Assembly: GCF_000003815.2 (NCBI RefSeq)
Contig: NC_049993.1
Coordinates: forward strand, 7,407,875 to 7,429,912
Direction of reading: 5' to 3'
Source of the DNA: Branchiostoma floridae
Lineage: Eukaryota; Chordata; Leptocardii; Amphioxiformes; Branchiostomatidae
DNA: 22,038 nt
Shown one piece after another: positions 9,487 through 19,295 of the stretch (its first letter is position 1; each line of letters starts with the position of its first letter). Position numbers and translations under genes: made by a program. Under the pieces are notes generated by a model. That model saw nothing but the letters and a program-made list of their open reading frames with translations. It did no database searches and was not told the origin of the DNA.

Positions 9487-10269
9487 TAGGGGTGGGACCG
9501 GTAGGGTGTACCTGTAAAAACCTGTTTTTTTCTTGTTGGACCGGTTTGAAAAAACGGACCTTTAAAAAATTAGTGGACTGGATGTTGGACCCAGGGTTGT
9601 AGCCAGCATATGTCCTTCAGTCCTTTGAAGGAATTTTGCAGCTGGGGACTGAAAAAAGTTTTCCCCATTCCGTCCCCTGGGACATGTCGACAGACAAAAA
9701 TTGATATGTAAAGATATAAAAAAAACTGAAACCCATGTTTTCTTCTTCACCAAAACAGATGCCATTGAACAGCTTAGTCTACAAGCAAAATGTGCACCTC
9801 AAAATGCAGGAAATAGTGTTTCAGAGGGTCTAGATTTAAACATTTTCTGAGACCCAGACCCCCTGGAAATGACGCGCAACGTCAACATGCTCGATAGGAT
9901 TCCCATTCAAAATCAAGGGGACTGAAAATGATTTCAGGCTGGCTACAACCCTGGTTGAACCTATTCAAAAATGACCAAATTATATCAGCAGTTGTTTGGG
10001 GGCTTACATTTCCAAGCAAATACTGTAACAATAGCGAAGTAAAGGAGAGTTGATAGTTGTTTTTACCAAGTTTTCCGACTGTCAAACTTGGTCCTAAACA
10101 TAGTTAGTGTTGTCTACATGAAGATAGTCATACTTGAAACGTCAACGAACGTCGATCAGATACTCCACCTAAAAGAATCCTTTGTTAGCGAAATGGTCCA
10201 GGTTAGAACTGATCCTCTGGACCTGGACCCTACCTGGACCAGTAATGTCTGTACCGGTGCCCACCCCTA
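9487..10269. mobile_element. Outer MITE interrupted by a second element
   Basis: The left end is TAGGGGTGGGACCGGTA; the right end read inward is TAGGGGTGGGCACCGGTAC. Both termini are followed by repeated TGGACC/GGTCCA motifs (for example at 9536-9591 and 10195-10245), probably subterminal protein-binding sites. No clean target duplication can be read. Removing the 362-bp insert leaves about 420 bp. Confidence 0.65.
9592..9953. mobile_element. hAT-like MITE nested in the outer element
   Basis: The termini CAGGGTTGTAGCCAGC and its exact reverse complement bound 362 bp. The flanks are GTTGGACC (9584-9591) and GTTGAACC (9954-9961), an 8-bp target duplication with one mismatch. A CAGGG start with an 8-bp duplication is the diagnostic hAT pattern. 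A second inner match (TTCAGTCC at both ends) extends the symmetry. It lacks a transposase frame. Confidence 0.85.
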
Positions 10270-11859
10270 GCATCAGATCTCCCAGACATGTACTGAAAAG
10301 AGTTCTCCAAAACCCTTTTTTCTGCTGCAAAAAATTGTCCAGTACAAGTATGATTGTTATGGGACATCAATATGTTGTAAATAATACAAGTGCCCCAAGG
10401 AAACGTTTGTCTGCATACCAGTCGATGACTGTTTGATACAAAGTTACCTGCAGCATAGAAGTTTTACCTGCACCATCGGTTTCCTTTACCATAAATGTTT
10501 TACCTGCACATTTCCATCAGTCTGTTGAAAATGAAAATGAATTCCTTTTTGTATTATTTTGGATCCTGTTACCTGCTGTATTCAGGAATATGAAGATTCT
10601 GAGGCATTTTGGGTTACATTTATCACCCACACTGATAGCAATGGGTGCTATCTCCTTATTGCCTTTCCTACAGTCTATCATAATTGTTAGAATGCAGAAT
10701 GCGTCATTGCTCGTGGTCAAAGAGGCTATTAGGCATTTTTGATATCTGACTTGCGTCATACTCCTTTGCCCATCTCAATTCCATGGCAATACCGTACATA
10801 GATTTGTTCCTCAATCAATGTTCTTTATGAGCAATATGTACTAGTAAGGCCACAGAAAGTAAATCTTATGGATGACATCTGCCCACGCATTGATTTTCAC
10901 CTGACTGAATTTTGAAAGAGCAGAAATGTCATTCCTCTGTGGCAATAGTGAACATGACAAGAAGATACTGAAAATGAAACATTATGCATATGGTATCCTT
11001 GAATGCACCTATAAAAGTGACACCAGTATGGTAGCCATCAATTGGTATTGCAAAGCTACCATTCTATAGTATCATTTTCTGCATTTCTTGAATGCAGTAA
11101 TAAAGTTTCAGTTCAGTTACAATGTTTATTGTGTCACATGTGAAACTTTAGACTTTTTTGTCCATCTTGTTTTTTTTTGTGCTCTCACATTAGAATTGAA
11201 GTTTTTAGGAGAGTTGTCCTCAGTAAATGTATTTGCGTATATGTCTGCCTAAGTGCTTAGACCAGTGACTGTTGATGTGGCCTCAAGTGTTAAGTGCTAT
11301 ATCTGATATAGTACCTACATGTGTAACATGCATCTCTAGTAAGTCTAATATGATGATCAAGGGATGCTTCATACTAATTCTATCTAAATACAAGCTGCAA
11401 TAAAGGGTGCAGTAAACTTGGTCCTGGCTTGGCTTTCTGTACAAAATATTCATAGCACCCTTTCTAACAATGAGAATAAAGATGTTATATGGTGGCTTGT
11501 TATCCTATTTTGTAGTCCTTATATGATGATGATCATGACTCCTACTAACTAAAGAAGTTGATTGTAAAATGTAATGTACTTGTTGTATTAGGTCATACTC
11601 CAACAGTATCCATGGATTGAATAATTAAATGGTTACAGACTTCATCTGGCATGTGTTGGCACCCAAGTATATGTAATTTAATCTGTTTCCCTCACACATG
11701 CTTCATGTATTATTAACCTTTACACATGCTTAATGATTTAATCATTAAATGTTAACTCTTCCATATCCATTTCATGACCCATTGCAACTCTAGAGGATTA
11801 GACTTTGCACCAAATATTTAATGTACACAATATACGTCATCAGGGATATATCAAATATA
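10270..11859. other. Intron 3, unannotated stretch
   Basis: No exon recognised. TTTTACCTGCA-like motifs recur at about 10443-10510 and 10569. A possible 42-bp open segment (about 10801-10842, before a GTAAGG) has the wrong length modulo three for the missing exon. Confidence 0.45.
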
Positions 11860-11929
11860 TTTATTCGAGCCCATAACACTGAGGAAGCCACACGGCGAAA
11901 CATGTTTGTTGTGTGTCGGTTCGAATAAA
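11860..11929 (+). ncRNA. Hammerhead-ribozyme-like fold
   Basis: In order: stem I strand TTTATTCGAGCC (11860-11871), a 7-nt internal loop, core CTGAGGA (11879-11885), and one extra A. Then stem II GCC-ACAC-GGC (11887-11896), core GAAAC (11897-11901), and a short stem III pairing ACAT with GTGT. Last come GTC (11915-11917) and stem I strand GGTTCGAATAAA (11918-11929), which pairs over 12 positions with one G-U. Order and core match a type I hammerhead (CUGANGA, GAAA, UH cleavage site). Departures are the extra A before stem II and the unpaired bases next to the core in stem I, so activity is uncertain. Such motifs are known in Penelope-like retroelements and retrozymes. Confidence 0.45.
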
Positions 11930-12688
11930 GTTCCTAAACGGGGAACATGCGGCTCCAGCGTCTTTTCTGAAGATGTGGCGTAAGTGTGAACGGTTGGCTG
12001 AGGTCTCCTTTTCCACATAGATCTAAATATAGTTATGTATGTCGACATTGAACTTATATTTGTTTTCAGATAAATGCTTGCCATTCAACTTCAAAGGAAT
12101 GCTGATGCAAACAAAACAGACTTGTTGCATATGTTATGGTTCAAAGATTATGATGAAAATACCAAGCAGATTGAATTTGAACTGAGTATTCTGGTTTGGA
12201 TTAAAACTCGTAAAAGTCCTAAACCTATGTCAGATGTTTCGTGAAAACGTCTTACGAAATGGATCTTAATACCCCTTCATGCTTTATTGAAAACTTACTC
12301 AATATTTTTCATCTCAAATTTTTTTTCCCAACAAATTCCAAAATTTTTACAAAATATCTCACAGTTCTTTGAAAACTAAGTATGTAGTAATACTTTCATT
12401 TTATACATATCCAAAGCATGTATTGATTGAGATTGTATTTTATTATACTATTATAATAAAGAATTTTTTTAGATATAGGCGCGACCATTGTAGGGGGTCC
12501 GGGGGCATCCACCTTCCATGGTGCAGAGTTTTCGAGAATTGTAAGTTAAAATGGTGCAATCTAAGGTATCCTAAGGGACAAAATTATTACAGAGAGGTCA
12601 CAGTAGAATGATGTTATTTTAAGAAAAGTGTGTCCAAATGATGCCTGGATGCGTGGCTGGCTAAAAGCCTGACTTTGTTTTGTTTCAG
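11930..12688. other. Intron 3, 3' part
   Basis: Contains a short stretch rich in G (about 12478-12515, GGGGGTCCGGGGGCATCC) that looks like transposon debris. No exon is supported. It ends with the acceptor of exon 4 (TTTTGTTTCAG). Confidence 0.45.
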
Positions 12689-12758
12689 AGCATCTTCCCT
12701 TCACCACTCCGACAGGAATGAGCTGTCATCATCAGATGTGGAGATGGATATGTCAGAG
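12689..12758 (+). CDS. RWD-domain gene exon 4 (acidic linker)
   Basis: Acceptor TTTCAG, donor GAG|GTAAGC. It is open only when two bases are supplied by the preceding exon. It then reads ASSLHHSDRNELSSSDVEMD followed by MSE and leaves in phase 0. The Ser/Asp/Glu-rich composition suits a disordered, possibly phosphorylated linker. Exon 3 ends in phase 0, so the phase mismatch shows that at least one exon between them is missing. Confidence 0.8.
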
Positions 12759-13546
12759 GTAAGCACAAATGTCAGCCATTTCACAGTGCATAGAAACAAC
12801 CATTGTGATAGAAAAAACATGCACTTACTTGCTCAAAATGTTGATTTTGGAGGATTCTAAAAATGTAGGTAAAACAAATACTGTAAAATTCATTTACTTT
12901 TACTTTTTGGAACAAAAATAAGTTTCTTTGTGTTATGATTGGTGGTTGAAGCATTTCTGCAGTAAGGAGATAATTTAAAGCGTCACAAATTTGTGGTAAA
13001 GAGGTCACCACAAAAACTGTGAAAATAAAAACCACCACTAAAATTTCAAGATTCACAGTGACTATGAGAAACTGAAACTGATGTTTGAACAAGATTGTTC
13101 ACCGGAAAGAGGGGTACAGTTTCATGTGCTGCTGTTAGATATTGTTGATACAGATAAATATCATTGATACAGATAAATGTTGTACAAATACTTATTTGCA
13201 TCCTGTATCTATGCTGGAACATAACCAAATGCACATTTTTTATAACATTTGATTTTTGTTAAATGATTTATATCTTGTAGTAGAATCATCTAAAAAAAAC
13301 TCTGTTGTGTACAGTGAAGCAGTCAACTTTTCAGTACCAAGGAGAGTAGTAGTACTTTTATTGATAAGCCACAGAAGTCTTAATTGTAATGTTTTACTTC
13401 AAATACAAGTCAAAGTCTTTGATGTGTTTCTTGAAGCTGTGTGCGTTTTTTCATCTGATATAGATTCTTACCCTTTTTCATCAGATATAGATTCTTTCAT
13501 AGATCCCTGTGGTGAGTTTTTCTCTGTATTCATAATGCATGCACAG
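12759..13546. other. Intron after exon 4, with a 27-bp duplication
   Basis: Contains two tandem copies of TTTTTCATCWGATATAGATT offset by 27 bp (about 13446-13497), which duplicate a potential splice acceptor. The exon 5 frame stays open upstream for 97 codons, back to 13256. Confidence 0.6.
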
Positions 13547-13591
13547 GACGAAGATGAAGAGATAGAGGAAGAGCAAGAGGAGAGTCACGAG
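13547..13591 (+). CDS. RWD-domain gene exon 5 (acidic linker)
   Basis: Acceptor ATGCATGCACAG, donor GAG|GTACGT. It is 45 bp, phase 0 to phase 0, encoding DEDEEIEEEQEESHE. Twelve of the fifteen residues are Asp or Glu when counted by codon. The same kind of acidic run links the RWD and catalytic domains in UBE2Q1 and UBE2Q2. Because it is symmetric in phase it could be skipped without changing frame. Confidence 0.8.
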
Positions 13592-14804
13592 GTACGTTGT
13601 CTTATCTTATCTTATCTTAGGCCCAACATATCATTCCTGTTATCTGCATGTGGCATCTTTCTTCAATTTTAGACTTGAAGGTCTAAATTAATAAGAGTAC
13701 AGTCTTACACTAGTATTTCGTTGTTACAATCTGGATAATATAAAGGTCATATAGTTAGAGATAGATTATCAGAAGGGGAAAGGTTTCAACTGGCACTGGA
13801 CATTGTAGCTTGATTATAATCTACCTTCAATTATTTGAAGTTACCTCATACATTGAACTATAATTGTACAGGACATATGACAGTAAGATGCTGCAACTTA
13901 GTGGAGTTTTCTGCATAAATGAAAAAGAAAAAATAACATCATTCAGGTAAGCTGCACCTGCAGGCAGCAAACGACTTTATTCGCATCCGCATCAGCACTG
14001 ACGTTACCAGTTTGAGTCTGACCTCTCCTCCAGGCAGTGAAAACCTTTTAAGCAGACACATACGTGTACTTAGTGTACAAGTGGAAGATCCTTTCAACGC
14101 AGGCTAAGCTCTTAATGGTTGACTCCCTCCTTCTATGCCTTCGGTATGAAGGTAGACAGATGAGATTGCCGAGTGTCTCACCCCACTTGACCTGTACTGG
14201 AAGCTCTTCATGAGCGCCCCTGTGACCACATCGATAAAGCCATTGTTGCCAAACTGACTGATATTGCTTTGTTGTGGTCAGCCTCTAAACGGTGCGATGG
14301 CCTAGGCTAGGGGATGAAGCTTTTGACTTGCATTTAGAAGATTAGGCTTTTAGAACTTGGCTAGGTCATCCCAAAGACTTACATGTATGCATACGGCTGT
14401 TTCTACTTGGCAAACAGCATTTCAGAAAGAGTGTTGGTGGTAGTTGAACACACAACACTACCAGTGAACTAGCCCACTACTGTAGTGGCCTGTGTAGCAC
14501 AAGAGCTATAGGAATGGCAATCAGTACCTCCCCTATACACCAAAGGGTATGGGAAGAATGAATTTCAACTAATTTATGAAAGAAGTTCAACCAGTTACCT
14601 CTTGTGGCTGTTGAAAAGAATTCCATTACTCCTGTAGAATGCCCAAAGGTGTTCCTGTGAACTTGCAGCTGTTATATATTATCTGCTAAGAGGCACATCT
14701 GGAAACTTTAACCAAACCAACTAGAAAGGCCGACATTTGCTTGAGAGCAAATGCAGCATATTTCAGCCATCCCCCTCCCCATGCAACAACAGACTATTCC
14801 AAAA
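13592..14804. other. Intron after exon 5, 5' part
   Basis: A short (CTTAT)n microsatellite follows the donor at 13601-13619. A small hairpin (CATTTGCT with AGCAAATG) lies at 14734-14753. The GC-richer patch at 13960-14320 gives no supported exon. Confidence 0.5.
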
Positions 14805-15520
14805 TCACCCATGTGCAAGAATCGAACACTTTTGTTTAAAAGTCACTTCCACTAATGACACTTAATGACACCCAAAAATGAATCTTACAAAGTTCCTAGT
14901 GCAAGAATGGACTCTTCCAGTGCACCCCATGTGAATTTGCACAATAGACCAGTCCAGAAATACTCTCACTGAAAACATGGTCAAGGATGAACTAAGCAAA
15001 AAAGGCATGAAAAGGTAAAATAGACCAGTCCAAAAACACTTCCACTAAAAATGGAATTTTGAATCACCTTTCTAAAACTAAATTTGAAAACATCCCCATG
15101 CAAGATTGGACTCTTTTTGCGATGCCCCTATGTAAAGTGGTGCAGTCCAAAAATACATCCGCTAAAATTGGACTTGGACGTAATCACCAAAGTCCCAAAA
15201 ATGGATTTTAAAAATCCCCCCATATAAGGATCGACTCTTCCAGCACAACCTATGTAAAATTGCAAAGTTGACCAGTCAAAAAATAACCACAATGAAACAC
15301 TTTGACATATCAAATCACCAAAGTCCATAAACAAATTTTAAAAAAATGCCCCCCTCCATGCAAGAATGGACTCTTCCAGTACACCCCATGTAAAATTGCA
15401 AAATAGTCCAGTTCAAAAATACTCCCATTGAGAGACATTACATAATCATCAGTCCAAAGATGAATTTAAAAAATATGTACCCCCTCCGTGCCAGAATGGA
15501 CTCATCCAGATAACACCGGG
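14805..15520. repeat. Degenerate tandem array, about 130-bp units
   Basis: The anchor GCAAGAATGGACTCTTCCAG recurs with changes at about 14815, 14901, 15100, 15223, 15360 and 15490. The parts between anchors share ACCCCATGTAAAATTGCAAA, CCAGTCCAAAAATAC and ATCACCAAAGTCC. Spacings of about 123, 137 and 130 bp at the right define the unit; the left part is shorter or rearranged. Copies are strongly diverged, indicating an old array. Confidence 0.8.
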
Positions 15521-15522
15521 CT

Positions 15523-15608
15523 CACTGATTGGCTGCCAACCCCCTTCGGGATGTTGACTCAGGCTACGTGATTGGTTGCCTCTTTAATCAAGTTACTAGT
15601 ATATATAG
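15523..15608 (+). promoter_or_regulatory. Promoter-like cluster: two inverted CCAAT boxes and TATA
   Basis: CTGATTGGCTGCC (about 15524) and GTGATTGGTTGCC (about 15569) are two similar inverted CCAAT boxes 43 bp apart. TATATATAG follows at 15600-15608. Start sites normally lie about 30 bp past a TATA box, so transcription would begin near 15630, just before the hairpin at 15640. It lies inside an intron of the main gene and does not serve a visible protein gene. Confidence 0.45.
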
Positions 15609-15639
15609 ACATATGCACATGCTGTCTTCAGGTGGGAGA

Positions 15640-16284
15640 GGTCAACGACCTTGAGGTCGTTGACCCTTTGGCCAGTGGAGAATTACTAAAAAAGTACCCA
15701 AATATATCATTTTGAAGTGGTTTATGCCAGAAATTATACATGGGTCATTTGAATGAATATCTAGTGCACCTATTTACCAAAATGTTGTACCGTATGCCAA
15801 AGGTGTCAATGAATTCATGTGCGCATATGTAGACGGCACTCCTATACCAAATTTCAGGTCATTTGGTTGTAAAATGGGGGTATAGGAGCCAAAAAATGTC
15901 ATTTCTGGGGCAAAAAATGGCAAAAATTGCCAAAATTAAGCATTTTGCTGTACTGTATGCCAAAATTGTTTTTGAAATTTTGTGGGCATATGATCAAGGC
16001 ACCTCTGTACCAAATTTTAGGTCATTCGGCTGTAACACCAGGGAACAGGGGGGCAAAATGTACATAAAAATTGCAAAAAACATGAATAAAATCATTTTAA
16101 AGGAAGATATGAAAAAAATTAGAAAAAAGCACCTGGGTATTGACCCACTCTACCCTTGTGCCAAATTTCAAGTAATTCGGTCCAGGAACGACGGAGTTGA
16201 ATCGATTTGAAGATTTGACAGGAGAAAGAAAGAAACATTACGAATACAATATATTTCACCATACCTATGGTATGGCTGAAATAT
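15640..16284 (+). mobile_element. Structured repeat unit bounded by hairpins
   Basis: It opens with a perfect 12-bp inverted repeat, GGTCAACGACCT and its complement around two bases (15640-15665). It continues with three spaced motifs of the form YRCCAAATTTCAGGTCATTYGG at about 15847, 16009 and 16161. A purine-rich GGAGAAAGAAAGAAACAT stretch follows at about 16221. It closes with a hairpin pairing ATATTTCACCATACC with its complement, broken by one bulged C (about 16249-16284). No protein frame is supported; a 115-codon open frame within it is low-complexity Lys/Ile. From memory, similar AAAGAAAGAAAC-plus-hairpin endings recur in many marine genomes, so a dispersed non-coding element is likely. 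Its class is not known to me. Confidence 0.55.
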
Positions 16285-16687
16285 AAATACAGCAATATTC
16301 TGACAGTTCTGTCAGTACCAGTGGGAAATATGTGGCAAGATGTCCCTACAACAACTCAGTCATGAAGTTTCTGACTTCGGGAGAAGATATGCCGTTCAAG
16401 TTTACTAGCTTATAACCAGTAGCCTTGAAGTGACTTACCCCTATTTTTACATCGTAACCATTTAGCAAAATGTAGCGTTGTCAGTCATTTTTTGTTTATC
16501 AGAATGAAGGAAAATTAGTTATACAAAACAAAGGCATCATTGACAGAAAATGATGCATTAGATTAATGTAACTACATGAATGTCATCCTTGAATATTAAC
16601 CACAGTTTCCACAATTCAGCTTTAAAGAAAATACGTTTTTATTCGAACTACATGAAAGTTGAACATTGATTGCATTTTCCTGTTCAG
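16285..16687. other. Intron sequence before exon 6
   Basis: Nothing recognised apart from the exon 6 acceptor (TTTTCCTGTTCAG). Confidence 0.5.
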
Positions 16688-16756
16688 GAGACCATGCTGT
16701 CAGATGATGACTCTACATTTACAACAGAATGGGAACTAGCCATTGCCAGGAAAAAG
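16688..16756 (+). CDS. RWD-domain gene exon 6
   Basis: Acceptor CCTGTTCAG, donor AAG|GTAAGA; 69 bp, phase 0 to 0. The peptide begins ETMLSDDDSTFTTEWELAIA and ends RKK. It marks the change from the acidic linker (SDDDS, a plausible casein-kinase-2 type site) to a basic helical segment continued in exon 7. Confidence 0.85.
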
Positions 16757-17037
16757 GTAAGACTCATTATCAATTGTAATTCAAACTCTAATATAAACTG
16801 TAGTCAGGTTACAGAAAAGAGAACATCAAGTGCATCAAAGATGCATGTGTTAAATTCAGAATGTATTACAGCTTTTGTAACCTCAGTGAAGCTGGTATTA
16901 TGTTCTTAGTGTCCCTGTGTTTGTTAACAAGGATTTGATGTGCATATGCCTTGGCCCCAAAGATACATATCATTTGTGGGTCTCCTTGTGAGCTTTCCTT
17001 GTTTTTCACGTGTTTTCTTTATGAACCTGATCTTTAG

Positions 17038-17131
17038 AAACGCTGGACACAGAGGGAAGCAGAGATAAGGGAACAGTTAAAGAGAGCCAAAGCAACAGGC
17101 CCAACCACGACAGAACTGGGTGCAATACAAG
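17038..17131 (+). CDS. RWD-domain gene exon 7
   Basis: Acceptor CTGATCTTTAG, donor CAAG|GTGAGA. It enters in phase 0 and leaves with one base over. The peptide begins KRWTQREAEIREQLKRAKAT and ends GPTTTELGAIQ. The first half is a highly charged predicted helix. I do not recognise a named domain. Confidence 0.85.
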
Positions 17132-18301
17132 GTGAGATACTATCTGCTACCTGCATATGCAGGTTAGTATAGGTAAAACTGGAGCTGAGCAGGTACTTCT
17201 GTCAACCTGCACCTAACCTGCACTGGTCCATGTACTGGGTATTCCTGATTTTTACAACGTACTTCTATGTTCAGGGTTTTCACTGTGACGACTGTAACGG
17301 GAACTTATCATTACTGATGACTTTTTTACATGCACCTGCCGCTACCGTTAACACTTAGTTCCGAAAACAAGTTAAAATTTTTTCAGACCTTGAAAGTTTG
17401 GTTCCGAGAAGACAAAGTGAATTGCAGTATATTAAATGTACTATGATGTACGTGTATGTTGAATTTTATTAGCTTCATCTACCACCTAGAAGTATATTAA
17501 AGAAATAATGGCAATGGTTTCTGAACAATTTAGTATCTTGAGCCCTGAGATAGAGCTCCACGCTAGTGTTCTATGTGGAGGTTGTTGCTGTATCAATTTT
17601 TCATGTTGTTAATATGAATCTTGAAATGATTTCGGTCGTTTTACGTTTGTGGTTTTCACTTTGAAGTTTCAAAGACAAAATGGTCACACCATTAACAATG
17701 CAAAATCAGATTTTCTGTCTGACTCAGTAATGCAGTCAGTGTGCTTTTCAAAATGTTCAGGAAATGGTAAAATCAGTTATTAATAAATGTTAATATAGAA
17801 GAGTCCAGAGTTCAATTTCGAGAGTGGCTTTACTGGCTGGGTATGGACAGTGCCTTCTTTCATTTTCCTGGGAAGTACGGGAATAATCCAGCACAAATTT
17901 CATTCGGATTCTCTCCATTACCTTCAGGACATACTCCCTAATTTCTTCCCATCAGATTATGCAGTATGCTTCAGGCATCCTTTTTGATCTTTAGCGACAT
18001 TTCCTGACCCCTGCTGTGATGCCTTTCTCGCTGGTGGATATGTCAAAAATAAGCCACATGGTGCCTGATCAAAGAGGATATTTTTGTACGTCTGTCCGGA
18101 AATTGGGTAGTCATGATACCCTACAATTTATGCCTGGTACAGTATTTGTAACCCCAAATTGTCACTTTCTAGTGTCTGTGATCATTAAGAAAAAACGAAA
18201 TTTTGTACAAGGTCATTAGCTGTTCAAAGTTATTTGTAGACTTCAGGGGAACCTGATTTAAAGATTGGGTTAAACGAAAGATCTTGCAATGCTAAAAATT
18301 A
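17132..18301. other. Intron after exon 7, 5' part
   Basis: Just past the donor lies a perfect 16-bp palindrome ACCTGCATATGCAGGT (17149-17164). A wider inverted repeat, TGCAGGTTAG with CTAACCTGCA, spans about 17157-17221. Nothing else is recognised. Confidence 0.55.
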
Positions 18302-18425
18302 GGCCTAGGGAAAAATGTTTTGTTTCCTGTTAAACTCCTGAGAAAAATTAGGGTAGGTAGGTTAGGGATTATCTTTTCTTTTCCATCTTTTCTTAGACTA
18401 TGGCCAAAACTCTAGGGATACAACA
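18302..18425 (+). mobile_element. Half copy of the Harbinger-like MITE
   Basis: It starts TTA|GGCCTAGGGAAAAATG, matching the 7854 element terminus. It continues with GGTAGGTAGG and GGGATTATCTT, then a pyrimidine tract and an ACTATGGCCA-like stretch, collinear with 7854-7960. The opposite terminus with its second TTA is not found downstream, so the copy is truncated or decayed. Confidence 0.65.
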
Positions 18426-18720
18426 CAGTATAAGAAAGTAAAATGGAATTGTATAGGGGCCAAGACTACTATCGGACAAGTCACAGTTGAAGACTGTGCC
18501 CACATGTGATCCCTGGTCAATCAGAATTTTATGCTTGCCAGAGGATCTTCTTCAGGGTAAGGGGGCACATGGTCAGGGCATGAGGGCGCAGCACCTGTTA
18601 CCTTGTTTAAAAAAATCCCTGCACTGTAACCATAGCTGCCCTCGGTGCTGAAATCCTGATGGTGATTAACAGTTAATAGATGCCGAATATAACTTGAGGC
18701 TGTGACCATCGTTATATTTA
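18426..18720. other. Intron sequence, nothing recognised
   Basis: No exon or repeat is recognised within this stretch. Confidence 0.45.
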
Positions 18721-18775
18721 CAGGGCTTAAAATACTGGGTGCATTTGCACTTTTGTGCTCCCAAAATTAGGTCTG
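18721..18775. mobile_element. Possible hAT-like terminus (left end only)
   Basis: CAGGGCTTAAAATACTGGGT followed by GCATTTGCACTT resembles, in inverse, the AGCCCTG-ending block at 20552-20600. No partner terminus or target duplication is seen, so this is a weak call. Confidence 0.35.
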
Positions 18776-19194
18776 TACCAATATTCTTGTGTGGGGTTTC
18801 AGCATGTACCCAAAGCCAAAGGTATGGTACGGCAAAAAACAAAACCTTTGTTGGATTTCATGCTCAAATTTTTTTATCTAGCTATAGAATTTCAGATTCT
18901 ATGAAAAGTAGCAAGATTTGGTGTTTTATAGAAAAGTATACAAAAAGGACATTTTCAAACTGTGTGCGATACCTGGTGCCATATTCATCGTCAGTCATAA
19001 TTGGAAGTGTTGGCAGTTTCAAATAGTCTTCCTGAAAAGAAAGGTGGTTGTGCACCTCAGGGGACCTTATTTTCAACTTCTTAGTTCATTGCCTCAAAGT
19101 GGTCTAATGACCCTGCTCTGAACAATCTCTTCCAAAAAAATTCAGTGTCTCATGACTAGACGAAAGCTCAGACAAATGATATGCTTCCCTTCAG
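18776..19194. other. Intron sequence before exon 8
   Basis: No supported exon. It ends with the exon 8 acceptor (TGCTTCCCTTCAG). Confidence 0.5.
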
Positions 19195-19295
19195 CTTCTG
19201 GTCAGGACAAGGAGCAAGCCAAGCAGATCTTCACAAGCAACGCAGCTTTTGGCATCCTCGCTAACGACCTGGTCAAAATCCTGGAGGCAGAGAAG
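19195..19295 (+). CDS. RWD-domain gene exon 8
   Basis: Acceptor CTTCCCTTCAG, donor AAG|GTAAGT. It enters with one base carried over and leaves in phase 0. The peptide begins ASGQDKEQAKQIFTSNAAFG and continues ILANDLVKILEAEK. It is predominantly helical. The AFGILANDLVKIL segment looks like a packed helix that could lead into a folded domain, but I cannot assign it. A 162-codon minus-strand frame overlaps it by chance. Confidence 0.9.

Noticed and set aside
12369-12611. 80-codon frame with a possible zinc-binding look (several Cys/His)
   Set aside because: Cysteine spacing fits no known finger, and the stretch includes GGGGGTCCGGGGG repeat debris.
13464-13511. Possible extra exon with a good donor (CTGTG|GTGAGT) and two alternative acceptors
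   Set aside because: Exon 4 ends in phase 0, and both acceptor choices meet an in-frame TAG at once (ATA TAG, or TCA TAG).
13256-13672. 138-codon frame taken as one long exon
   Set aside because: Strong acceptor and donor at 13546 and 13592 isolate the 45-bp acidic exon. The flanks are AT-rich and intron-like.
15863-16210. 115-codon plus-strand frame as a gene
   Set aside because: It lies inside the repeated hairpin element and has low-complexity Lys/Ile composition caused by AAA-rich DNA.
17149-17164. 16-bp palindrome ACCTGCATATGCAGGT as a regulatory site
   Set aside because: No known factor matches the full site, and it sits within a broader inverted repeat that better explains the symmetry.
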